From Desulfobulbus sp. (lineage in GTDB: Bacteria > Desulfobacterota > Desulfobulbia > Desulfobulbales > Desulfobulbaceae), in the NCBI GenBank assembly GCA_030600525.1, contig JAUVLX010000247.1:1-5558 (forward strand): a stretch of DNA of 5,558 nt, given 5' to 3'. This document shows, one piece after another, positions 1-5,380 of this stretch. Below the pieces are notes generated by a model. The model was not told the origin of the DNA. It was given only the letters and a program-made list of their open reading frames with translations, and ran no database searches. Position 1 is the stretch's first letter. Each line of letters opens with the position of its first letter. Position numbers and translations under genes: made by a program.

Positions 1-284
1 AGGCTTTTATTCAGGTTGACAATGGCTTTACCCGGAAAAGCAATGTACTCCTCTACGCAAGGATTGATAAAGTGAACCAGGGGCTGCTTCATTTGTTTTT
101 CTGGGGTATAAATGCCATGGAGGGAACTCATGGGTTAACCCTGAAGCAGCGAAGTCTGCTCATGGAACGGTTTGTACTTCCAATGTTTGAGAGTCTTGCC
201 AGGGTTCGTTCCCAGGGGGTACGAGTTGTAAGTCAAGCCGAAGATCTGGTGGTGGAGTTAGATTTATTGTACACTCTGCCTTAA
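1..284 (+). CDS. C-terminal part of an unrecognised protein (5' end outside window)
   Basis: The frame is open from the first complete codon at position 3 to the TAA at 282-284, giving 93 residues of the C-terminal end of a longer protein. A GTG at 72 could be taken as a start, but coding-like sequence continues upstream of it (for example VLLYARIDKVNQG across the GTG), so a start beyond the window edge is more likely. The visible part is mixed alpha/beta in character, with a hydrophobic stretch LLHLFFWGINAM, a basic helix-like segment and an acidic-hydrophobic C-terminus (ELDLLYTLP). No family motif is recognised. It lies 30 bases ahead of the next gene in the same direction, so it may be the upstream member of the ptsH-ptsI-thiL transcription unit. 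Function unknown. Confidence 0.6.
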   Translation, partial: AFIQVDNGFTRKSNVLLYARIDKVNQGLLHLFFWGINAMEGTHGLTLKQRSLLMERFVLPMFESLARVRSQGVRVVSQAEDLVVELDLLYTLP

Positions 285-314
285 AAAATTATAAATGATA
301 AAAAAGCAGGTGTT

Positions 315-722
315 TTGAATGTATCTGCTGTTGCCTATAGTATTATTATGGAAAAACTTGTAGCTGATCTTAAAGAAATCCTACCTTTTAAACAGACAAC
401 GGTCATCGGTGATGTGGTTATTGTGGTTGCCAAGGAACCGCAACTTTTAACGTATGCCGTGGTAAGTAAAATAGAACGCGATGATAGCAGGAAGAACGAA
501 TGGTGGCATGTGACAATGCATTTTTTAAGTATTCCTTTGCAGGAGGTTACCTGGACCCTGCGTACACAGCAATTTACCGGACAAGAGATTTTCACCATGG
601 GTGGTGAGGGGCGTTTTATCCAGGCTGTTGATTTTAGCCTGGAAGATCAGGCTGCACAGACTAAACTGGTAAAAGGTCGTCCGCCCGTTCAAACAAAAAA
701 GGGAATCCGCAGAATAAAGTGA
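315..722 (+). CDS. Uncharacterised 135-residue protein upstream of ptsH
   Basis: The frame gives 135 residues from a TTG at 315; an ATG at 348 would give 124. The TTG has a good Shine-Dalgarno-like AGCAGGTG (305-312), although the spacing is short. The ATG has no visible ribosome site, so the start is uncertain. The body looks like a compact beta-rich cytoplasmic domain (IGDVVIVVAKEP, YAVVSKIERD, WWHVTMHFLSIPL, EVTWTLRTQQFTG), followed by a basic tail (KGRPPVQTKKGIRRIK). There is no signal peptide or membrane segment. The stop overlaps the HPr start by 4 bases (GTGA, 719-722), which suggests translational coupling and a link to the PTS phosphorelay. I do not recognise the family. The Lys/Arg-rich tail could bind nucleic acid or a partner, but that is speculation. 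Confidence 0.75.
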   Translation: MNVSAVAYSIIMEKLVADLKEILPFKQTTVIGDVVIVVAKEPQLLTYAVVSKIERDDSRKNEWWHVTMHFLSIPLQEVTWTLRTQQFTGQEIFTMGGEGRFIQAVDFSLEDQAAQTKLVKGRPPVQTKKGIRRIK

Positions 723-988
723 GTCCGGTTACAGGTTCATATATTATAGGCAACGCTAAGGGTGTACATGGCCGGGTGGCAACCAAGTTGGCAGAAATAG
801 CTCTTGAATTTGAAGCGGATGTCCTGCTTTTACACAATGGTTCTCAAGTAAATTGTGATTCTATCCTCGACGTACTTTCCATGGCCTTAGTTCATGGAAG
901 TGAGGTACAAGTGATCTTGTCGGGACAGCAGGCCCAACCAGCCCTGGTTAAGATAGGAGCCGTGTTGACGGCAGAAAACGATCCGTGA
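719..988 (+). CDS. ptsH: Phosphocarrier protein HPr
   Basis: This 89-residue protein has the size and pattern of HPr, the small cytoplasmic carrier that takes phosphate from enzyme I on a histidine and passes it to EIIA domains. The active-site loop is GVHGRVA (15-21). The phosphorylated His is H17 and the supporting Arg is R19, but the usual Pro after that Arg is Val and the usual Ala after the His is Gly (canonical form GLHARPA). Ser48 in CDSILDVLSMA matches the regulatory serine (Ser46) region that HPr kinase targets in many bacteria. The glycine before the second strand (HGSEVQVILSG) is also HPr-like. The GTG start lies inside the stop of the preceding gene, and the stop overlaps the enzyme I start (GTGA, 985-988). 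The downstream enzyme I supports the call. The active-site variation may mark a regulatory rather than sugar-transport role. Confidence 0.92.
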   Translation: MSPVTGSYIIGNAKGVHGRVATKLAEIALEFEADVLLLHNGSQVNCDSILDVLSMALVHGSEVQVILSGQQAQPALVKIGAVLTAENDP

Positions 989-2802
989 GCATGAAAAGCG
1001 AAAAAAATAAAGCTACGCCGTCACTTTCTGGAGATGCGACATCCAACCTGTTGCAGGGGATAGGTGTTTCTCCAGGAATCGTTATCGGCAGGGTTGTTGT
1101 AATCAAACGCCACACCTGCCGCGCGGGGCGATATCATCTGCCACCGGATTACATCCCGAAAGAAGTAGCCAGGTTTCATCAGGCGGTTACTCAGGCTGAA
1201 AATGAATTGGTAAAATTAAGAGAAAATTTTGCCGACGATTTAGCTGATGCACTTTCCATCATTGATTCTCATATTTTGATGCTCAAGGACCGGATGATTT
1301 ACGATCAAACCATCCGGTTCATCAAATCTGAAAATGTTAATGCAGAGTGGGCACTGGCCCAGTCGTTAAACCACATTAAAAACCGGTTTGATAAGATTGC
1401 CGATCCCTATATCAAGGAAAGGTATACAGATATCAAACATGTAGCCGACAGGGTGTTCAGTATTCTTTTCGGCCATGAGCCATCTCAGCTTGTTAAAGAA
1501 AACGAGCCGGTTATTGTGGTAGCAAATGATTTTTCCCCTGAAGATACCATGCAACTGCATACGGAAAACCTGCTCGGTTTTCTCTCAGAAAAAGGAGGGG
1601 TCACCTCTCATACCGCCATAGTCGCTCGTTCGCTGAACATTCCTGCTGTCATAGGACTGACCCATATTACCGGCTCCATAGCCACCGGGGATACTATTAT
1701 TCTTGACGGTGGTTTGGGACAGGTGATCATGAAGCCTGATCCTGAACAGGTACAGGTATATAAACAAAAAGCATTGCAGAGCGGGGCGCTTGCTGATGAA
1801 CTGGCACCGTATGTCCATCTCGCTTCGGAAACTTTTGACGGCTATAGTGTTCGCCTGAGCGCGAATATTGAAATGATCGAGGAGCTGCAAACTGTTCACA
1901 GGTTTGGCAGCGAAGGGATAGGGCTGTTTCGTAGCGAATTTGATTTTTTTAACCAGCAGCGTCAACCCGGTGAAGATGCACTGCTGGTAACATATCGGCA
2001 ACTGCTCGAAACCATGTCGCCACACCCGGTGACAGTGAGAACGCTTGATGTAGGGGGGGATAAATTTTTAGATCACCTTCCTGATCATTTTTCCCAGCTT
2101 GATCCTGAGCGAAATCCTGCTTTGGGCCTGCGTTCAATCCGTTTTTCTTTGCATGAAGTTGAACTGTTTACCATGCAGTTGCGGGCGTTGTTGAAAGCGT
2201 CGGTTTATGGACGGCTCCGTATTTTACTCCCTCTTGTATCCTCCTTACCGGAACTACACCAGGCAAAGGCTATTTTGCGGAAGGTCTCCTCAGCATTAGA
2301 GAAGGAAGGTGTTGCTTACGGGACCGGTATCGAACTGGGAGTGATGGTGGAAGTGCCGAGTGCCGTCATTTTAGCAGACGTATTTTCCAAGGAAGTCGAT
2401 TTTCTCGCTATTGGCACCAATGATTTAATCCAGTATTCCCTGGCAATCGATCGGAGCAACCAACATGTAGCCCATATGTATGATCCCTTTCATCCGGCAG
2501 TTTTGAGAATGATCAAACAGACGGTTGATGCTGGGCATGCCCAGGGTATTTCCGTTTCTGTCTGCGGAGAAATGGCTGGAGATGTTCTCTGTGCAATTGT
2601 TTTATTGGGACTGGGGGTTGATGAGCTGTCCATGCGGCCTGCTGTCATCCCGCATATAAAAAGATTGCTTCGGCATTTTCATTATGAGCAACTGCAGCAA
2701 TTGGGAGAGGATGTCTTGCGCTGTGTAGATGGGGAGCAGACGAAAAATTTTGTAAAGGCCTATTTATCTAATCATTACCCTTACCAGTGTAACTGCTATT
2801 GA
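985..2802 (+). CDS. ptsI: PTS enzyme I (phosphoenolpyruvate-protein phosphotransferase)
   Basis: This 605-residue protein autophosphorylates with PEP and transfers the phosphate to HPr; it is cytoplasmic and works as a dimer. Domains in order: an N-terminal PEP-utiliser/HPr-binding region starting at GIGVSPGIVIG (25-35); the swivelling domain with GGVTSHTAIVARS (204-216), in which H209 is the phosphohistidine; and a C-terminal PEP-binding barrel from about 285. In the barrel are GLFRSEF (R316), RTLDVGGDK (R352), MVEVPSA (E456), IGTNDLIQY (N479, D480), R490, and VCGEMAGD with catalytic C527. All key residues are present. About 22 polar residues precede the conserved start, making it slightly longer than the roughly 575-residue norm. 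The GTG at 985 overlaps the HPr stop; the ATG at 991 is two codons later and equally possible. There is no fused GAF or EIIA domain, so it is the general PTS type. Confidence 0.97.
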   Translation: MSMKSEKNKATPSLSGDATSNLLQGIGVSPGIVIGRVVVIKRHTCRAGRYHLPPDYIPKEVARFHQAVTQAENELVKLRENFADDLADALSIIDSHILMLKDRMIYDQTIRFIKSENVNAEWALAQSLNHIKNRFDKIADPYIKERYTDIKHVADRVFSILFGHEPSQLVKENEPVIVVANDFSPEDTMQLHTENLLGFLSEKGGVTSHTAIVARSLNIPAVIGLTHITGSIATGDTIILDGGLGQVIMKPDPEQVQVYKQKALQSGALADELAPYVHLASETFDGYSVRLSANIEMIEELQTVHRFGSEGIGLFRSEFDFFNQQRQPGEDALLVTYRQLLETMSPHPVTVRTLDVGGDKFLDHLPDHFSQLDPERNPALGLRSIRFSLHEVELFTMQLRALLKASVYGRLRILLPLVSSLPELHQAKAILRKVSSALEKEGVAYGTGIELGVMVEVPSAVILADVFSKEVDFLAIGTNDLIQYSLAIDRSNQHVAHMYDPFHPAVLRMIKQTVDAGHAQGISVSVCGEMAGDVLCAIVLLGLGVDELSMRPAVIPHIKRLLRHFHYEQLQQLGEDVLRCVDGEQTKNFVKAYLSNHYPYQCNCY

Positions 2803-3809
2803 ACGAACGAGACATTATACAATATATAACCAACTTGGCCCCCAACAGGGGTGAAGGGGTAGTGCAGGGAATCGGCGATGACTGTGCTGTGATAGGAAAA
2901 GATGGTAACTCCGTATGGCTGTTAACCATGGATACCCTGGTGGAGAAGGTCCATTTTGATCGTAAGTGGCACCCCCCCGAGCTGCTTGGTAGGAAATCGA
3001 TTTCAGTCAATGTCAGTGACGTTGCAGCAATGGGGGGGAAACCGTTGTTTGTGCTGCTTTCAGTAGGGTTGCCCCAGTCCTTTGACAAAGAGTGGTTTTC
3101 GGCGTTTTCCGAAGGGATTGCTCAAGGGTGCAGAGATTATGGCTGCATCCTGATTGGCGGAGACACTGTATGCAGTCCAGGCGGATACAGCTTTACCGTG
3201 ACTGTTATCGGAGAAATCGAAAAAGAGCATGTACTGTACAGAAGCAATGCCTCGCCCGGTGATGAAATTTGGGTAAGTGGTTGGTTAGGTCATGCTGCTG
3301 CTGGCCTGGAGATTTTTTCCCGTGGCATCGATATTGGTGGTCAGCAGTTCCAACCGTTGCTCAATGCGCATCTTAACCCAGAAGCTCGAACCCAATTGGG
3401 GCTGGAACTCGGCAGGTGCGGTGTTGTCAGTTCCATGATGGATCTTTCCGATGGCTTGGCAACGGATCTAGCCCATTTATGCAAGCGGTCTAAGGTGAAA
3501 GGTGAAATTTTTGCTGACCGGTTACCGTTGTCAGCACCTTTGTCAAGGGCTGCCGATATTCTTGATTTATCGCCCGCAATGCTCGCGGTGAATGGTGGAG
3601 AAGACTACGAGCTGTTGTTTACGGCCCCCCCTGATGCAGCAGTTACTGTCGAGCAGATAGGTCAAGCTTGTGTCCTTGATCTGTATAGGGTGGGGCGCAT
3701 CCGCCAAGGATCGGGCGTCGTACTGCTTACTGCTGATGAGCAGAATAATGTCAGAGAACAGAAAATTGCCTATGGTGGGTTCGATCATTTCGGATCGGAT
3801 ATAACTTAG
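2799..3809 (+). CDS. thiL: Thiamine-monophosphate kinase
   Basis: ThiL phosphorylates thiamine monophosphate with ATP to thiamine diphosphate, the last step of cofactor synthesis. The 336 residues match the usual length. Family motifs in order: GIGDDCAVI (24-32, Mg/ATP-binding aspartates D27 and D28), TMDTLVEKVHF (43-53), NVSDVAAMGG (71-80), IGGDT (119-123), GDEIWVSGWLG (154-164), MDLSDGLATDL (214-224) and NGGEDYELLFT (265-275). The domain order is the AIRS/PurM-like fold of the ThiL/SelD/HypE superfamily; the VHF and NVSDVAAMG motifs favour ThiL over those relatives. The TTG start at 2799 overlaps the ptsI stop (TTGA) and has no Shine-Dalgarno sequence, so translation probably depends on ribosomes finishing ptsI. 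There is no convincing hairpin terminator after the TAG. The link with PTS genes looks like operon packing rather than shared biochemistry. Confidence 0.96.
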   Translation: MNERDIIQYITNLAPNRGEGVVQGIGDDCAVIGKDGNSVWLLTMDTLVEKVHFDRKWHPPELLGRKSISVNVSDVAAMGGKPLFVLLSVGLPQSFDKEWFSAFSEGIAQGCRDYGCILIGGDTVCSPGGYSFTVTVIGEIEKEHVLYRSNASPGDEIWVSGWLGHAAAGLEIFSRGIDIGGQQFQPLLNAHLNPEARTQLGLELGRCGVVSSMMDLSDGLATDLAHLCKRSKVKGEIFADRLPLSAPLSRAADILDLSPAMLAVNGGEDYELLFTAPPDAAVTVEQIGQACVLDLYRVGRIRQGSGVVLLTADEQNNVREQKIAYGGFDHFGSDIT

Positions 3810-3865
3810 TATGAAAATATGAAGTAAAATCGCTGTCTTTCTGCTGTTGTACCTCTGATTATTTT

Positions 3866-3894
3866 TTCATAGTCATCACAACCCATACTATACT
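3866..3894 (+). promoter_or_regulatory. Candidate sigma70-type promoter for the channel gene
   Basis: TTCATA (3866-3871) and TATACT (3889-3894) are separated by 17 bases. The -10 matches 5 of 6 consensus positions and the -35 matches 4 of 6. It sits in the 199-base non-coding gap after thiL and would give a leader of roughly 105 bases before the channel start. In an AT-rich gap such a match can arise by chance, and readthrough from thiL is also possible. Nothing else was recognised in the gap 3810-3960. Confidence 0.35.
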
Positions 3895-3972
3895 CATCAT
3901 ACACACGATATATGTAAGGTACGCATTCCGCCTGCCAACTCCTCGGTCCTACTGGAGCGGTTCTCCTTTCTT

Positions 3973-3979
3973 GGGAGGG
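3973..3979 (+). promoter_or_regulatory. Strong Shine-Dalgarno site, placed for a short upstream ORF
   Basis: GGGAGGG lies 7 bases before the ATG at 3987 and about 29 bases before the channel ATG at 4009. The best ribosome site in the region therefore serves the 11-codon upstream ORF. The channel ATG has only a weaker AGGG (3998-4001), 7 bases upstream of it. A short complementary CTCC (3963-3966) could pair with the site in a small hairpin. Confidence 0.5.
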
Positions 3980-3986
3980 TAAAATA

Positions 3987-4022
3987 ATGCTGTTGATAGG
4001 GCATCTTTATGTTTTCTTTTAA
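3987..4022 (+). CDS. Possible 11-residue leader peptide overlapping the channel start
   Basis: ATG at 3987 to TAA at 4020-4022 encodes MLLIGHLYVFF, a hydrophobic 11-residue peptide with a well-spaced strong Shine-Dalgarno. Its stop lies 11 bases past the channel ATG (4009), in another frame, so ribosomes ending here could backtrack and start the channel. It has no codon run suggesting amino-acid attenuation. The channel frame has a TAG at 3997-3999, so the channel cannot begin at this ATG without a frameshift. It could also be a chance ORF. Confidence 0.3.
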   Translation: MLLIGHLYVFF

Positions 4023-4683
4023 TAAAACAACTCTTTCCCTGCTGCTGCTCTCTGTCACTATCATCATTGGCGCTCTTGGGTTCAGCTTTATAGATAAATA
4101 CCCACTTGTTGACGCCCTGTATATGTCGGTGATCACCATTACTACGGTTGGGTTTGGTGAGATATACCCGCTTTCTGAATGGGGACGTTTATTTACTGTC
4201 GTTCTTATATTGCTTGGTTTTGTTGTCCTTGGTTTTGTGGGCCACTCGATTGTAGAGTCGCTTTTGGAAAAGGTGTGGAGTGGGAATGTTTTGGAGAAGA
4301 GAATGAAGAAGCAGATTGCATTGCTGTCAGGTCACCATATTATATGCGGTTTTGGCAGAGTCGGTGAGGTGGCTTCTGAGCATCTGGAAGAGGCTGGTGC
4401 GAATTTCGTTGTGATCGATGCGGCTCCAGGTACACACGAAAAATGTCAGGAAAGAGGGGTGCTTTCGGTTGAAGGCGATGCAACTCGCGAATCTGTCTTG
4501 CTAAAGGCTGGTATTAAAAATGCCAGTGGACTCCTTGCATTAGTTGATTCTGATCCACTAAATTTGTTCATAGCCCTGAGTGGGTTACTGTGGGGGCGGA
4601 ATCAGATATTATTGGAAAGTCGATCCATGAGGCCGAGATTTTTCTTGAGGGCCAGGTCATGGGGCTGCGAAGCAACAATTTAG
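4009..4683 (+). CDS. K+ channel pore with RCK (TrkA-N) domain, broken 5' part of a decayed gene
   Basis: Inner-membrane two-helix K+ channel subunit. Helix 1 is about 8-28, the pore loop carries the selectivity filter TTVGFGE (45-51), and helix 2 is about 59-82. A cytoplasmic RCK N-domain follows, with the Rossmann loop ICGFGRVGE (112-120), the strand-end acid in VVIDAAP (D137), EGDATRESVL (155-164) and ALVDSDPLNLFIALS (177-191). After residue 191 (about 4580) family similarity stops, and the last 33 residues look like out-of-frame sequence rich in Arg/Phe. The expected rest of RCK (about 70 residues including the usual AGAD segment) is missing, and RCK C-domain coding sequence continues in another frame. 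The ORF therefore ends at a premature TAG (4681-4683). ATG 4009 is the only reasonable start, as a stop lies just upstream in frame. If made, the product would be a pore with an incomplete ligand-sensing ring. Confidence 0.85.
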   Translation: MFSFNKTTLSLLLLSVTIIIGALGFSFIDKYPLVDALYMSVITITTVGFGEIYPLSEWGRLFTVVLILLGFVVLGFVGHSIVESLLEKVWSGNVLEKRMKKQIALLSGHHIICGFGRVGEVASEHLEEAGANFVVIDAAPGTHEKCQERGVLSVEGDATRESVLLKAGIKNASGLLALVDSDPLNLFIALSGLLWGRNQILLESRSMRPRFFLRARSWGCEATI

Positions 4684-4763
4684 ACGTAGTGTAGCCAGAG
4701 GGAGATGTTATAGTCAAACAGGGTGATCAATTGTTTGTTGTTCCGAATGGGGAGAATGATAAG
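4578..4763 (+). pseudogene. RCK C-domain remnant of the channel gene, frameshifted and stop-interrupted
   Basis: In the frame of the downstream receiver, not that of the channel N-part, the sequence reads EWVTVGAESDIIGKSIHEAE, then GQVMGLRSNN, then after a TAG at 4692-4694 PEGDVIVKQGDQLFVVP. This is the typical RCK/TrkA C-domain course: a first strand with G-K after a hydrophobic pair, a middle V-x-G-[LI]-R strand, and the closing GD-x-L-x-V-V strand. The segment overlaps the out-of-frame tail of the channel ORF. It shows that one longer gene once existed and has suffered both a deletion/frameshift near 4578 and a nonsense change at 4692. Confidence 0.75.
4720..4733 (+). promoter_or_regulatory. 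Possible internal ribosome site and TTG start for the receiver part
   Basis: AGGGTG (4720-4725) lies 5 bases before TTG 4731, the only plausible early start after the TAG at 4692. That TTG is the Leu of the conserved GDQLFVV strand of the RCK C-domain, so it was not the original start; it could allow some separate receiver expression today. Confidence 0.3.
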
Positions 4764-5150
4764 CCCCTTTTGGTAAAAGGGATATCATCGAAAAAAATTG
4801 TTATTATTGATGACAATCCTGTAATAGTACGACTGTTCAGCAGGTTGTTTCATAAAGAAGGATATCATCCTTTTTCTGCAGCAAATGGCGAGGAAGGGTT
4901 TGAACTTATTTTAAAGGAAAAACCCAGTGTCGCAGTGATAGATTATATGCTTCCCGGCATTTCCGGACTTGATGTCTGTAGAAAACTTCGGGAAATTAAC
5001 TTTGGTTGTCAGTTAAAGCTGGTTGTGTTTACTGCAGAAAATAATGAAGTGTTGCGTCGCCAATGCCTTGAAGCCGGGGCGGATGCCGTTATTGTCAAGA
5101 GTTCCGAGGTTCAGGAGATAATTCAAACAGTAAGGCAAATGGTGGGGTAA
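4731..5150 (+). CDS. Response-regulator receiver domain, originally C-terminal part of the channel protein
   Basis: Residues 21-139 form a complete CheY-like receiver domain. The acidic pair is D27-D28 in IVIIDDNP, the phosphoacceptor is D71 in AVIDYMLPGISG, the switch Thr is T101 in VVFTAEN, and the conserved Lys is K123 in VIVKSS. All phosphorylation residues are intact. There is no output domain after it. The first 12 or so residues are the end of the RCK C-domain (LFVVPNGEND) and the frame stays open upstream to the TAG at 4692, so the receiver was fused to the channel. TTG 4731 is the start that a gene caller would give; a TTG at 4770 is also possible but lacks a well-placed ribosome site. 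If expressed alone, it would be a single-domain receiver. No partner histidine kinase is visible in the window. Confidence 0.85.
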   Translation: MFVVPNGENDKPLLVKGISSKKIVIIDDNPVIVRLFSRLFHKEGYHPFSAANGEEGFELILKEKPSVAVIDYMLPGISGLDVCRKLREINFGCQLKLVVFTAENNEVLRRQCLEAGADAVIVKSSEVQEIIQTVRQMVG

Positions 5151-5186
5151 CCGTTAGCAAGTTGTAGGCAGGTTCAAGGTTGGTAA

Positions 5187-5221
5187 AAACAAGGGAGATC
5201 ATTTTGTGATCTCCCTTGTTT
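5187..5221. terminator. Strong hairpin terminator between convergent transcription units
   Basis: A perfect 15-bp stem (5187-5201 with 5207-5221; left arm AAACAAGGGAGATCA) closes a 5-base loop TTTTG. On the + strand it is followed by a short broken T-run (GGTTT), and it sits 37 bases after the receiver stop. On the - strand it is followed by TTTTTACC, a better U-tract, and it sits 16 bases beyond the stop of the leftward DctM remnant. It most likely serves both directions. Confidence 0.85.
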
Positions 5222-5236
5222 GGTTTAAAGGAAGGT

Positions 5237-5374
5237 CTAACCGTTGAAAAAGAGTTCCGGTAGGTACGTAACTATACTGGGGAACAAGCACAGGAGAATC
5301 AAGCCTACGATCTGTAGTAACACGAATGGCAGGATGCCTTTGTAAATGTGGGGGTTGGTCATAAGGTCGGCCAT
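5237..5374 (-). pseudogene. dctM: C-terminal remnant of a TRAP transporter large permease (DctM)
   Basis: Read leftward, the 45 residues include IYKGILPFVLLQIVGLILLC and then FPSIVTYLPELFFNG. This is the usual end of DctM-type large permeases of tripartite ATP-independent periplasmic (TRAP) transporters, which import organic acids using a sodium gradient: a short amphipathic link, the ILPF motif, a last membrane helix, then a F-P...LP closing segment. DctM proteins are normally over 400 residues, so nearly all of the gene is missing. In this frame a TGA (5375-5377) stands immediately before the ATG, and transposase-like coding sequence begins within a few bases. The gene therefore appears cut by a mobile-element insertion; the ATG is not a genuine start. 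Confidence 0.7.
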
Positions 5375-5380
5375 TCATGC

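Noticed and set aside
1585..2025. 146-codon open frame on the - strand inside ptsI
   Set aside because: It lies antisense to conserved enzyme I coding sequence (swivelling domain to barrel) and has no recognisable motif or ribosome site; it is a shadow frame.
2768..3088. 106-codon open frame on the - strand across the ptsI/thiL junction
   Set aside because: It is antisense to well-supported thiL motifs, and its Ser/Pro-rich low-complexity composition is typical of a shadow frame.
3810..3871. Inverted repeat TATGAAAA...TTTTCATA after thiL as a terminator
   Set aside because: The arms are AT-only, 8 bp long and over 40 bases apart; this is not a credible intrinsic terminator.
3897..4139. 80-codon open frame on the - strand over the channel leader
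   Set aside because: It covers the antisense of the channel's first helix and selectivity filter, with no motif or promoter of its own.
4179..4367. 62-codon open frame in another + frame within the channel gene
   Set aside because: It overlaps conserved helix 2 and RCK coding sequence; its Cys/Trp-rich composition is not protein-like.
4692..4694. Amber codon read as pyrrolysine in a functional channel-receiver protein
   Set aside because: The upstream frame is also shifted and about 70 RCK residues are missing, so readthrough alone would not restore a protein.
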